From Thereva unica (taxonomy: Eukaryota > Arthropoda > Insecta > Diptera > Therevidae), in NCBI GenBank assembly GCA_949987705.1, contig OX465283.1:163199850-163263849 (forward strand): a DNA stretch of 64,000 nt, written 5' to 3'. Each line of letters begins with the position of its first letter. The stretch's first letter is position 1. Shown here one piece after another: positions 11,306 through 22,874 of the stretch. The notes below the pieces were generated by a model. That model was not told the DNA's origin, did no database searches, and saw nothing but the letters and a program-made list of their open reading frames with translations. The translations under genes were made by a program, and so were the position numbers.

Positions 11306-14124
11306 GTATAATTGTAATTCACTGCCTTCTAGTAAGTTGCTAATAATATACTGAAGCCTAACACTTATCGTGCTGAAAACACCATTATTTAGATGTTTTG
11401 TTGCTGATTGCCTAAACCTTTAATCTTCGTGCTTCTTAAGCGAAGTACCCACATTTTGTAACTCAAAAATTAAACGCTTCTTAATTATAGTTAAAACCTC
11501 ATTCCGCCCGTACATGGCCACCATCACCACCGTCGTTTTACAATGTCTTTCTGCACAGTTTCAGTGCGTTCCGTTACACAATTCCAAGAAACGAAAGACA
11601 ATAATCAAATGCGACACGGAGTATCTTGCACCCTCTTCCAAAAAAAGCAAATCCATGAGTCTTTTATTCCTCCTTCATGAAGTCTTCTGATCACAACACC
11701 AAAAAAAACAAAAAAACGGCAAAATCACAGCAAAAGAACAAACAACAAATTGGCAAAGACGAGTCACTGGGACACTGGGGCATCTTCATAGCCAGTTTAA
11801 GTAATTGCCCAGTCACAGTAGCTCCAGAGTGGAAAACAAGCAAGAAAACGAACGAAAATAGAATAAATTTTGCGCAAGTCTATCGTTCTCCTTTCACAAT
11901 TCCCACCTGTGAGTCTGTGACGGACAAGCTCACCCAACTGGAAGACCGCACTATTGTGTGACACGGCTCTAGATTTCCTGTTTGCGATAGTCTAACACTT
12001 TTAAGCTATAAAAACCATAAGTTTTTCTTCTATTTGGCTTATTTTTATATGCAAACATCTTGATTATGGTTCGATGAGCAAAACTTGCGCGCGCACAAAA
12101 ATTGAAGATCTTCCAGGTGGGAGGGAAGTCGAGAACGTTACGAGCAAATTGGGAAAGGGCCTTACTAAAATTGAAGAAGAACAAAACCAACCTTATTTTT
12201 GGCAACTTGTTACTTTGTCGTATCCAAAAAAACGTTTTCACAATTTTCAATATTTTCGAATGTTTTCTTAAGAGATCACTTTCACACTATACAGTCACTT
12301 CGGTTGTTCGATATGTCTCACTCGATCACTATCTTGTGTTTTCTTCAAATGCTTTCAAATATCGATCGCGATCGACAGTTTCTATTGCGGTAGACGCGTG
12401 ACTCTTTGGTGCCGTTTAGGTACTCTGCTTCGGTTAAAAGTTTGAATCGAACTAATCAAGCTGCTGGGGCCAAGTTTCACGTTAAGCTCCAAAAAGCGCT
12501 GCTGGTCCCCCACCCCTGCACAGCAAGAAGAAGTAGTAGCGCTTCGGTAGTAGTCATTTTACCTCGATTTCCTTACCTTCTTCTGCCTGCTTACTTTGCG
12601 CGATCTGGACTTTGTAGCACCACCACGAACGACAACAACGACGAACGCGATCGTCAAGCGCGCAAGCGACTTTCGCATTATCTCACCATAAGTGAGGGAT
12701 GTATAGTATAGCGAAAATTCACCAGCCATAAGATCATCAGTTCTCAGGTGTGAGCGCTATAAAAGTGTGCATATGAGATCTTTTTCGAGATGAACAGGTC
12801 ATCATCGCTGGCTGTGTCTTATCCAATTTACAAATTTCCATTTCGCAAGCATGCAAATCGCTCGGCGATCACTGAAAAAAAAACCTTCGGTAAAACCACA
12901 AAACAATTATTTTTTGGGACGATGATTTTCCAAAAAGTTCGGCCTAGTACCATTTCAATTGCAACGATGATTTCGTCGAATTAAAACCATCTAATGACTA
13001 CTGGGCGGTAGGTATGATATTCCAAAAAGTCCGTAAGTGTTACATGAACGAAAATAATAAAGGCCATGGGGTTATGTGACGATGACGATCCGTCGTCGTT
13101 TCACTTCGATTGATGGCGTGCGTTGAATTTCATTAGAGGCCTTTGATTTGTGTGGCGGCTATAAGTGTCGCGCTTTTATGAAATTATGTTTTGAAATAAT
13201 CGGATTGAATGGCCAACGGATTTGTGCTAGAAGTGATGGTGAGGTCAGTTTTTAGTTTCATTAAAACAATTCAGGTTTTTTTGTTGGTAGAATTGAAGTA
13301 GCTGGGTTTTGTTGTTTTGTTTTTTTTTGATTTGGTTTGCATCAGTTAAAAATACAGAATGTAGCGAAGTAGATAAACTAGATGCAGAAACTTAAGCAGG
13401 ACAGGCTCTTATCAGTTTGAGATGAAAGAAATTGGTGACCCTCGAACGACTAAAGACCTTTGTTTGCATTGTTCGCATTCACGTCTTGTATAAGATGTTT
13501 TTATAATTTCGTGACCTTTTAAAAGTGGAAAACTGCGATCAAATTTGCTGTAGTTTGTCTACTTTGAAAATATGGTCTCGTGACGAGTGTCCGAATCGAA
13601 GTGTTTTAATAAAACACGAATAAATTGAAACAGGCGCAGTGGAATTTTTGGACTGTAGCGAACGATCTCCTTTGGGCACCATTTGTAACAAGTTGTAGGT
13701 ACGAGTGGCGAATCCTAGCATGACCCACTTTTCCTGCTATACTAAGGGAATCTCTTGCAGACCAAATAATTCTCCTTTTAAAATAGCCAGACTAAGGGAT
13801 TTGTATATCTGATGCTGTCAGGATTAGCTCAGAACTAGAGAAGAACCTCGTCGGAGATACCTCGTCCAGCACCATAAGTTTCAGTTTCAGAATACACAAA
13901 ATTTTCTAGGTCAACTAGCGGAAATGTTGAAGATTTGCTTGCCAAAGTTATCGGTAAGACCAAGTTATCTTCTAAATAGAAAGAAGTCACTGTCTAAAAG
14001 GAAAGGGATATACAAGACAACCCTACTGGGCATACCAAAGATTTTTACTTACCTTGACTTCCACTAAGAACGAACCAAACGGAGGTCAAAAGAATTTATG
14101 AAGAAGATTCAAGAGGTATAAATG
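11306..14124. other. Intergenic DNA, possible unique or regulatory sequence
   Basis: No convincing ORF or repeat copy. The section 12380-12790 is GC-richer with CAC/ACG-rich runs. A TATAAAAG motif at about 12759 stands alone, without an initiator I trust. It could flank or form the 5' region of a gene outside the window. Confidence 0.4.
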
Positions 14125-14223
14125 GGCCCCTGTGTTGAAAGTCGAGTTGTCACGACACGATAAGTCGTTTGAGTTTGAAGAAAGTGACATTTCAATCAAA
14201 TCACGGCGTTCAGTACAGGGGCC
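14125..14223. mobile_element. Family A palindromic MITE, single unit
   Basis: Left end GGCCCCTGTGTTGAAAGTCG, right end cgttcagtacaggggcc (inverted). Interior matches the other family A copies (gacaagtcgtttgag..gaagaaagtgac). The flanking 3 bp do not match, so this copy is old. Confidence 0.7.
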
Positions 14224-14371
14224 TACGCTACTCAACTTAGCGTTGTTGATTCTTCAGAGGAGTAGGAATCCCAGAGCCCGACCAGTATTTTGAGGTGGTG
14301 CAGAAAGGTCCGCTATAAGGCTAGCCTCACTGCCTCGTGTCGACCCCGTGCGGATTTTCTTATAAAGGCCA

Positions 14372-14744
14372 TCATTCACATACAGGCCGCCGGCAGGCTA
14401 TGGCCTGAAGATTTGTCGCCTTGAGGCCAAGAATGACCACACACGAGGCCAATTATAACCGCCAACTCGATGGAGCCTGCAGTTCAAGAAAACTAACAAA
14501 AATCCTTATGTGTGTGGGTATTTATTGTCGTGCCTGAAGATTTCAACTTCTATTCAGTCTGGAATTTCCATTGAGGCCATGAACATTTTTGCACTTGATT
14601 TAACAATGTCTACGGCCTGTTAGGCGGATGCTTCACGTCCTCATATCTCAATCAGACTGAGTAATGTATGGCCTTCATCAGGCGATACCTGCCGTTCGGG
14701 CTTCAAAGGCCACGGCATGCCAGTGTTAGCTATATGTGAATGGG
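14372..14744. mobile_element. CCATTCACATA-family MITE (family B), full length
   Basis: Left end cattcacatacaggccg and right end tatatgtgaatggg form a short inverted repeat. The interior has blocks gcctgaagattt, gaggccaagaatgacc and gttcaagaaaactaac, shared with copies at 5461, 24860-25163 (inverted) and 63100. No coding capacity. Confidence 0.65.
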
Positions 14745-14745
14745 A

Positions 14746-15790
14746 GAGTTAAGACCCACAAGGGGAATCGAACGCTTTGTTCCGTCTCGAGTGGAAGAAA
14801 GAAGCTAAAAATTTGAGAATTTCGACGTGGATATGTACTGTGCCGGTGTCTAAAGCTTTATATTTTTAAATTGCGAATGTCGTTTTGCCAATCGGTCACT
14901 ATACGTATACTTATCACGTCCAATGTTGCTTAACTTCAGTAATCGAATAGGAACCTGTTTATTGAGTATGCTAACTGACACGCTTCACGGTCAAGGCAAC
15001 AAAAAAAATCTAAAGCTTTTTATGAGTAAAACTAAAACTTAAGCTTAAAGCTTTATAAAAAGCTTTCAGAATATGTACGTAAATTAGATTAATGAGGTTT
15101 TCCTCTTAGGGCCCTTATGAGAAACTGTTAGACCATACCTCACTTCAGTATCGCAGTAATCTACGGGGACATCCCTCTTTCAGCATGTACCTTATTCGCC
15201 ACATGGGGCCCACCCACTACATGAGGCATGCCTCCTTTAAATACTAGTCGGGAAGAGAAAACAGAAAAAAGACCCATCCTTCCAAGTCAAGTTGGCTGGG
15301 ATTACCCTTGGCAGTACTACTGACGGAGCGACAATCCGCCTTAGTTTGTAACTGTGACTTGACGGATATAATTAAAAGTTTTAAGGCCCACTGTAAAGTA
15401 AAGCTCTGGCCTCAACTAGTTGAGGAGAAGGGCCCCCAAAAACTTAAATGGGTCAACTTCTGGGTTACCAGCAAGGCATGCGGTTGAGTTGACTAGAATT
15501 GCCAAACTCTTGCCCGGAGCATTAACGAGAGCTTGTTGATGCAATGTCAGAACCGCGACGACGAAGCAGACCCAGACCACCGCCGCTCTGCCTTAAGTAA
15601 CTGCATCCACTAAAGAGCCGGAGTAGAATTGAGAAACCCACGGAACACACTCGAGCCTCCTTTCGTGAACTCTTTCCGAAAAAACCGAAGACCGAATTGT
15701 TGTCTAAAACCCGGGAAGTTCGAACATTCAAGCTTAAGCGATAAACCACTAAGCAGGTTGCTGTACATGTTTTAGCGGTCTGGTCTGCAA
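14746..15790. other. Intergenic DNA, nothing recognised
   Basis: Mixed composition. Short local repeats of aaagctttataaaaagctttc occur at 15040-15068. No gene signal. Confidence 0.4.
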
Positions 15791-15794
15791 ATAT

Positions 15795-15878
15795 GAGCTC
15801 TTCTTCTTTGATCCGTTAGCTGGCGGTCCGAACGGGCGTCCCCGCAACGAATACGCTGCTGTCGGTACTGCTAAGTTC
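15795..15878 (-). repeat. 3' tail fragment of the RTE-like LINE
   Basis: About 80 bp, from cttcttctttgatccgttag to ctgctgtcggt, is nearly identical to 61766-61850, the 3' part of the minus-strand LINE relic there. Only the tail is present, as expected for extreme 5' truncation. Confidence 0.7.
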
Positions 15879-15889
15879 GTGTATCCGTG

Positions 15890-18757
15890 CGGTTTCTTGC
15901 CTAATTTCTCTGGTCAACTCAACTGAATTTCTAACCCTTTCCACTCTTAACTCAGCTTAACTCAAGGCAACTTATCTCTAATGAACTTATCTCAACTTAA
16001 CCGAAGTCTTAACTCGAGTCGTCGCCCAACACGTTACTAAACTCAACTTAACACAACTCAAATATTACGGCATGACATTTGCCGTAACGTGACGGAACGA
16101 CTTGAAACCGCACCGCACCATCAAAAGTTGCAAGTAAAACCTGTGACGACTTTTCTAGGTTCCCCCTCTTCCCGGTTTTATTTCGCAAACTTCAAATTAA
16201 AATACGTGACTGTCATACAGAGTTTATTTAACAAAACATTATTATTTATTTAGAAGAGATCATCTATCACCTCAGTTACCAATCTTGACTTTTAGAGGCA
16301 GTATTTTATTTCGAAAGTAACAAAAAGAAAGTGTTTTGCTGAAACGCTACTTTTAGATGACTAAATAAATAACTTTCTATAAAAAGACTCAGCTTAGAGA
16401 TGTTCTTGTTTGTATTATGATCATCAACAGTCACGAAACTTATTAGGTCACTTGACGTATTTCATTTTTCTTTCAGCAAAGTATGACACATGCTGCTGTG
16501 GTGACACACGATCGATGTGGACCCCTCAAATTGGAAGTTTCAGCTGCCTCGGGTTCGACTTACTTTTGTACTTTTCTTTTTTACTTAAGTCTACTTATCC
16601 AATCTTTATTGATCGTGGAAATATCCTTTCGATCGTCGAAATATCCCATCGGTATATCGAAGTGAATCTAAGTATATCACGGGCTGCGAGTCATCATTTC
16701 GGCTTCGTCTGTAAGTAGAGAGAGTTAGTTTGATACTACTTTCTTGATATCCTCGAAGGATGGATAAAGCTCATGAATTGCATGATGTGTACTATAATAC
16801 CATGTCTCGTCTCTTAAATGTAGAAACTGGCATCCGCCGCATTTCTGACCGCAATATTAATTTCCAGCCATTAACAGCATGCTTCCCAGCCAACTACCGT
16901 GGGATTGCTTCTGTATCACCTCAACCAGTCGATGTGCATGTAAAATCCTGGCTATTATCCGATAATTATGCATAAAACCGAAACATACATAAATCATTTA
17001 TCTCCAGGTAATTACAGTAATCATTTTATGTTATTTCGTCGAAAGGTAAAAGCCCCCGAGATGAAATTAGGCTAATTCCTCTTCCATGGCATCTCGGCAT
17101 CGGCAGCACCGGCGTTAATTTCGTTCATTTTTTTTGTCTAATTAACGAGCGAACATCACAAGTTCAAATTCTTGTTGCGAATTAGCAATTGTTCTACATT
17201 TGAATGCCGCGCTTCCATTTTGTTCCTCTCTTCATCTCAATAAATTTGTTTTGCTCACGTTTCCAAATAACGGGATCTTCGCAGATTTTCACACACCGGT
17301 CCGCGCCGGATCTTCTGGTACTAATTGCAAAATATCTCTTGAAACGGGAATCCCATAAAGCCCACTCCCGGGCGGTGTACACAATTCGTCGGTGAATTTC
17401 ATTAAGGCGAGCCCAAGAAGTGCTCGCCGCCATTCAAGTCCAAGACCATCGTTTCACATCGCACAAGATAAACGCCAGGTGATGCAATTAGTAACAAGAT
17501 TCCCAGCTTGAGTCAGCAGCGCAAAGTGTATAGTAGAGGAAATGCCCGACACTCCAGCTCGTCCATCTCAAGTGCTCTAGCTCAATGTGCATCCATCCAG
17601 CCACCCATGGAAAGCTGGAGTTAATCGCATCCTGTGTGTGCTGCTGCTGCTGTTTCTGGCACTCTGCCATTCCGCTGCTATTCACAACACACTTGCCTGC
17701 TTGCACCTGGTTCGTTCGCCACCTCTACCTTGATCTCTTTTATTTTTTGTTTGGTGAAAGTTTTCGCTCACCACTATCCACTATCCAAGTTTCTTACTAC
17801 AACACATTTTCTCGGTAGCAGTGACGTCTTCGGATTTTCAGCCGTGCCCAATTGCGTTATCGCGCGTCCGCTTAATGTACGAATGTTAGCCGGAAATAAA
17901 TTTCATGATCACGGCGCGGTGCGGCGATCGTCGTCTTTGTGAGAAGAAATTCTTGTCTAGATCCGCATCATCGGCGACTGCGCTCATCGCGAATGAAGAT
18001 CACTTTTTGCACACACAAACGACACGCTGTTTGATTGTGCTGAAGACGTTGCCCTTAGTCACCGTCAGCTGTGAAAGACCAAAACGGAACCCATTGACCT
18101 AGATGCTGAATCACGTCTGATACACTATTGAAGAAATTTCTTCGATATGCATTTTAGGAATTTCAGGCATAAAGCGTTCTTTTTTGAGTGGTTTCTTGAT
18201 GATAAGAAATTTTACCAGCTAGGTATCAGCAAATCTGAAATATTTTATTGCTATCCGCCATCATTTAATAAATAGTAATGAAACTGAGCAAATTATTGAG
18301 TAAACACTCCCACTCACACTCCTTATTGCAGCGACTGCACCCCTGTTTTATTTTTATTAAAAACTGATTCTATCCTTTCTGAGTGAAACCAGATGACTAA
18401 CGCCTTTTACACCACGACTGCATCTAGCATCAATATATTGAAGGATCCACCAGCAACTAAGAAAGAGTTTTACTTTAAAGATTTCATGTGACATCTTAGC
18501 TTTGGCGCCATATTCATATTCACATGCCACATATGCCGTAAATCCTTCTTTTCTATGCGTTATTCTTCTTCTTTTACAAGTGCCGCCATGTGAAAGCAAG
18601 AGTCTCAAGCTAATCCCAGCTGTGGATATCCCGAGTAGACCAAGAGCGCGCATCTCCTTGCCTAAAGTGAAACTGGACCCTGGAAAGCTTATCGAGTGTC
18701 TCTAGGCTCAAAATTTTGGTTTTGCCTAGGTGTTCACCCTAGTCTTGCATAATCTTA
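15890..18757. other. Intergenic DNA, possible unique sequence
   Basis: No domain-bearing ORF. Holds a cttaactcaa-like degenerate tandem (about 15930-16030) and a CTG triplet run (17639-17652). The 17040-18100 part is GC-richer than its surroundings and free of the repeat families listed here, so it may contain regulatory sequence of a neighbouring gene. This is inference only. Confidence 0.35.
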
Positions 18758-18965
18758 AGCCGGCTCTACACGATGCGGTGAATGTTTCATTCGAATGTTC
18801 TTCCAACGATCGAGTCAATACCGACATCAGCCCGAACGTATCCAAATACCAACGTTGGACGCTTGACATTGCACACTCGTAATTCGAGCAACGGCCAGAC
18901 GATGCGTCCTTCCATCAAGCGTCGAACCTTGTGGTGGATATTCATAGCATCGTATAGAGGCGGCT
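18758..18965. mobile_element. Family E MITE with TTA target duplication
   Basis: Left AGCCGGCTCTACACGATGC, right gcatcgtatagaggcggct, inverted. Flanked by TTA at 18755-18757 and TTA at 18966-18968. The interior shares blocks (caacgttggacgcttg, cactcgtaattcgag) with the copy at 27700-27910. Terminal pattern and 3-bp TTA duplication fit PIF/Harbinger-type MITEs. Confidence 0.8.
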
Positions 18966-19535
18966 TTATGACAAAATAGAGTTCTGCAGGCGGTGTGAAC
19001 TTCTACAAAATTCAGAAGTTCAAACGCCAGGTCCATCGCTTTCTTCTTCTTCGGCACTCTCCACACTCCTATTAACCTGTCGAACCAAGCTTACTGGACA
19101 TCACACAAAAACGAATACGACATGATGGACTGGTACAACGGGTAATTACTAAGCTTGGGATTTTACATAAAAAGGAGATTACGAAAGAAACTCACCTTCA
19201 CGTTGAATATAATGAATGTTCAATCCATTGGTTTAGCGTACAAACTAAATTTGGAGGGTGTCGATTCCTGCGCAAACGTTCCGATGGCAAAGGCTTTTTT
19301 AATAGAATCAAATCGTTATAAATGTGTCTTTCCCAACCCGGTCATCATGTCAGTCCTAAAAAGATACAAGAATCTAGTGTAAAACTAGTACAGACCAAAA
19401 CTAGTACAGAGAAGCATACTAAATCTGCATTTAAAGTTTTTTAAACTTCCAAATTATAGATTTGATCATATCCATGTGCATCTCAGCTTCAACAGTGGCA
19501 AAAAGATTCGTCACTGAATTCGCCCTATGATTCAG
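18966..19535. other. Short intergenic stretch, nothing recognised
   Basis: Only short ORFs with no family signature. Lies between a MITE and a gypsy integrase fragment. Confidence 0.4.
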
Positions 19536-19539
19536 CGTT

Positions 19540-20170
19540 CCTCTTGGGATCAAAAACGATCAAGGTGTACAGTTAGAATCAAAACAGTTCAGTGAACTGG
19601 CCAAAATACTCCGCACCCATCGAATCCGAACAACCGACTATTATCCGCCAGCACAGGGATGGTCGATCGGTTCCACAAGCAACTAAAAGCAGATTTAATG
19701 GCAAGAGGCAGCATTACTCATTGTTAGTGAAGATTTGCCCTTTGACATGTTAGGCATATGGCCGGCAATCAAAAGTGATTTACAATGCTCATCAGCCGAG
19801 CTCGTATACGATCCAAATCTGAGACTTCCTAATTCGATTTCCATTGCAACTGATAAAAATCCAATTGAAGAAATAAAATTCCTTTCTTGTCTTCGTTATC
19901 ATACGCAGAACATAAAGGCCATACATCTTCGACCACCTGTGCAAAAGAATGTCTACGTGGCATTGGAGGACGCCGACATATTTATGCGGGTCGACCGTGT
20001 TCAAACCTCCATATGAGGGCCCATATCAAGTAATCAAACGATTACGACGTCGTTAAATCGAACAGCAATATTCAGGTCGACATCTCTCGACGGGCTAAAG
20101 CCAGCATTCAGTTGTGATCGCGGCAACGAAGCCAAGCCGTCCGAAGCCAATAATTACAAAGTTTGAGCAC
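19540..20170 (+). pseudogene. Gypsy integrase C-terminal fragment
   Basis: Plus-strand frames, with breaks, give integrase core pieces: FSELAKILRTHRIRTTDYYP, then MVDRFHKQLKADLMARGSI (about 19663-19715), then the segment around KSDLQCSSAELVY..NLRLP (about 19770-19840) and the RVDRV..EGPYQVIKR SH3-like tail (about 19985-20035). These are conserved landmarks of Ty3/gypsy polyproteins. No LTR or RT is attached. Confidence 0.8.
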
Positions 20171-20350
20171 TATAGATGGTATATTACTATGCTTTGTATC
20201 GAATTTTCTACAAAGCTTTATAGCAGCGCCCTATGGCTTATTTGCGCCAAATAACAGTTGCTTCGAGTCTGTGGCAAAATGGAGTCAATAATTAATTTTA
20301 TGGAATATCTAGAATCTAAGCATTTACTTGACGATAAGCGAAAAACAGGG

Positions 20351-20667
20351 GCCAGTTCGTGTATGGCGAACGACGATAATCGTACGAAAAAAAATTGAAG
20401 TCGAAAAATTTTATCGACGAAAATTTTAGCGTTCGTATAGATCGAAAGAAATTTTTCCATGTCCTCAATAGAAACCACAGTATTGAAACACGAAAAATGT
20501 TACAACAATTAAATATTTGAAAATTATTTATCTCGATAATGTAAAAGCTCGATAACCCAAGAGCTTTCGAGTGCCTTTCGTCGGCTTCAGACGAAAATTT
20601 TCAATTTTTCGACCTACGCGAACCCGAGACGAAAAGAAATTTTTGTTTTCGACATACACGAACCGGC
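20351..20667. mobile_element. Family D MITE (GCCGGTTCGTGTATG termini)
   Basis: Left gccagttcgtgtatg and right catacacgaaccggc are inverted repeats. Interior blocks (gacgataatcgtacga, gaaaattttagcgttcg, cgacgaaaggca in either orientation) recur inverted at 26122-26358. No ORF. Target duplication not clear. Confidence 0.65.
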
Positions 20668-20764
20668 ATATGTACATCGCCAAGGCATTCAACAAAGTAT
20701 AACATTACTTCTGTTGGCTAGGCTCAAAATTGTTGGTATTGGCTAGTTCTAAAGAAGAGTCCAA

Positions 20765-20882
20765 GACCCCTGTGCTGAAAGTCGATTCGTCTCGACACAA
20801 CAAGTGGTTTTAGTTGAAGAGAACTTTTTTCAACTCAATTGATTTGTTGTGTCGTGACGACTCGACTTTCCGCACAGGGGCC
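20765..20882. mobile_element. Family A MITE, near-perfect hairpin with CAA duplication
   Basis: 118 bp that fold back along almost the whole length: left gacccctgtgctgaaagtcg, right cgactttccgcacaggggcc, with internal gacacaacaag / cttgttgtgtcg-type pairing. Flanked by CAA (20762-20764) and CAA (20883-20885). Confidence 0.8.
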
Positions 20883-21115
20883 CAAGTGTGACGCTTCTGG
20901 AATTGCTTTTAGAGATACTCCAATCAAGAAGTGAACAGTGGAATCTCGAAGGCTTATTTTCGTGAGCGGCCTGGAGTTTAGGCTTCGATTTGCGTTATAA
21001 ACCTAGTCAACTTTTTTTACGTATGTATAGTTTGCGCAATTACTCGTTTGATGTGGTGTTTCGTTGCCTTAACTCCTGTATCCTATGATTGGCGATGATT
21101 GTAGGATGAAACTTA

Positions 21116-21267
21116 GGCCGTGTTCATAAATGCAAGGTACGTATGCAAGGTATACGATCATTTGCAAATGTACTTGATTTACAGAACGCTTTGCCTTTTT
21201 TTCAGTTGCAATACTGAACGATATGTTACATGCAAAATTTGCGCAACTTGCATTTATGAACACAGCC
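21116..21267. mobile_element. 152-bp MITE with GGCCGTGTTCATAAATGCAAG ends
   Basis: The left end and the right end (cttgcatttatgaacacagcc) form a 21-bp inverted repeat with one mismatch. Interior short and AT-rich. Target duplication not obvious. Confidence 0.65.
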
Positions 21268-21409
21268 TCCGTTAGCACAACCTCCGTTAGATCTGTTGCT
21301 ACTCTTCTACTACTCGATACTCCTCAATCCTCTGGTCACAAACCCTTATACAAGATTAACTATTTTCAACACTATTTATCATATTTGGAATTTGAAAAAT
21401 ATTGTTACA

Positions 21410-22169
21410 TGTATTTTGGACGTTGGGTTTTTTTTGTAATTTTTTATTTTTTTTTTATATATAAAAACAATAAACATAAGTTTTTTTTTGACAAGTCTTT
21501 TATAAACTAAATAAAATAAATAAACCATTATACGGAAAATATAATTATAAAATGAAAATAAAAAAATAAAATAAAAAAAGGAGAATAAAAATAATAAAAA
21601 TTAAAAAGTAAAATAAAAATAATACTTTACTATTACAAAAAAATTAAAAAAAATGGAGGAGAGTTACAAATATTCCAAATATGTTATGCGCATTAATATT
21701 ATCATTAATGTCTTTAGGTAATTCGATAGCAATTTTGTTTGTTTGTTTATTTTTTTGTTTACACCATATTTTTTTTTTATTTTATTTTATATTTTGATTT
21801 TTACATTCATTTCATTTCGCTATGAAAATTATTTTCGTGTGTTTCAATTTTTTTCTGATTTTGTGTGTTGTTTTCTTGTTATATTTTGTTAAAATATTTT
21901 ATTTTGAAAATGTTATTAAATTTTATTTTTTTTTAAATCTTTATTTTTCATTATTATACACATATTTTCCATTTTTTTTTATATTTTTTGTTTTCTTTTC
22001 TCAATATTAATGTCTTTACAAAAAAATGCATTTTTCAATCTTTTCTTAAATTGCCTATATTTTTTTTTTGTTTCAATACCTGTATGTTTTCTCATTTTTT
22101 TGCGAAACATATTTCTCATTTTTAATATAAAATAAAATAAAAATAAAATAAAAAAAAGAGGATAAAATA
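21410..22169. other. Very AT-rich low-complexity tract (left half)
   Basis: Long runs of poly-A/T and ttttatttt-like sequence with no reliable ORF. It continues after the hAT element at 26708, so both halves were one AT-rich block before the insertion. Confidence 0.6.
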
Positions 22170-22596
22170 TAGAGATGCGCCGAATGTTCGGCCGAATATT
22201 CGTATTCGGCGTATTTTTTAATATTCGTATTCGGCCGAATATTCGGTTAGTTTGCCGAATATTTAAATAGTATTATTTTAAGAGTTAGGGGTCGTCCATT
22301 AATTACATGAGGCGTTTAGGGGGGGGGGGTCGAGCCGAATCTTACCAAATCTCACGTGGGGCGCGGGATCTCGGCAAATCACGTAATTTTTTTTAAAACA
22401 TTGTAAAATTGTGCGAAAATTGGGTTAAATCAAGTAAAACATGTTTCTCCACTACAGGCCGGCCGGCACGACTAAGCTTGACTCAGTCTAACTGTGGGGT
22501 AAGCCTGACAGGCCGTGGCATGCAGGTGAAGTCCTGATTCCCTACAGACACACACAGGCGAAAACGACTGCTTAGCATAGCAGGTTATTAATTAAT

Positions 22597-22748
22597 AGAG
22601 TTAACCCTTCTAGCACAGAAGGCGCACTTTACAGCAAAGCATGAAAATCTATATATACATACACATACATACATATATTTATATATGTATATATATACAT
22701 ATATAGAGTTTCCCTTCTAAGACAGAAGGCACACTTCCCAGCAGAGCT
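22597..22748 (-). repeat. Duplicated LINE 3' tail around a TA microsatellite
   Basis: A block of about 44 bp (atagagttaacccttctagc..., 22597-22640) recurs diverged at 22704-22748 (atagagtttcccttctaag...). Between them lies a (TATA/CATA)n tract of about 60 bp. This fits two tandem copies of the 3' end of the LINE with its microsatellite tail. Confidence 0.5.
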
Positions 22749-22874
22749 GAGAAATATTTACCACTGCCGTGGCTCAGCTGAGACATGCAAACATAAAATA
22801 TTAAAACATAAAAGATCAAAAACATTAAACAGAGAAGCGTGCAAAACTGAAAAGGGAGTAAGGCACGCAGAGAG

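Noticed and set aside
12755..12800. TATAAAAG followed by an ATG as a possible gene start
   Set aside because: No initiator at the right distance and the ORF after the ATG is short without any known domain.
17634..17660. CTG triplet run as a coding polyglutamine/leucine stretch
   Set aside because: Short and not within a frame that has other coding evidence.
21822..22010. 62-codon Phe-rich ORF resembling a membrane peptide
   Set aside because: An artefact of the T-rich low-complexity tract.
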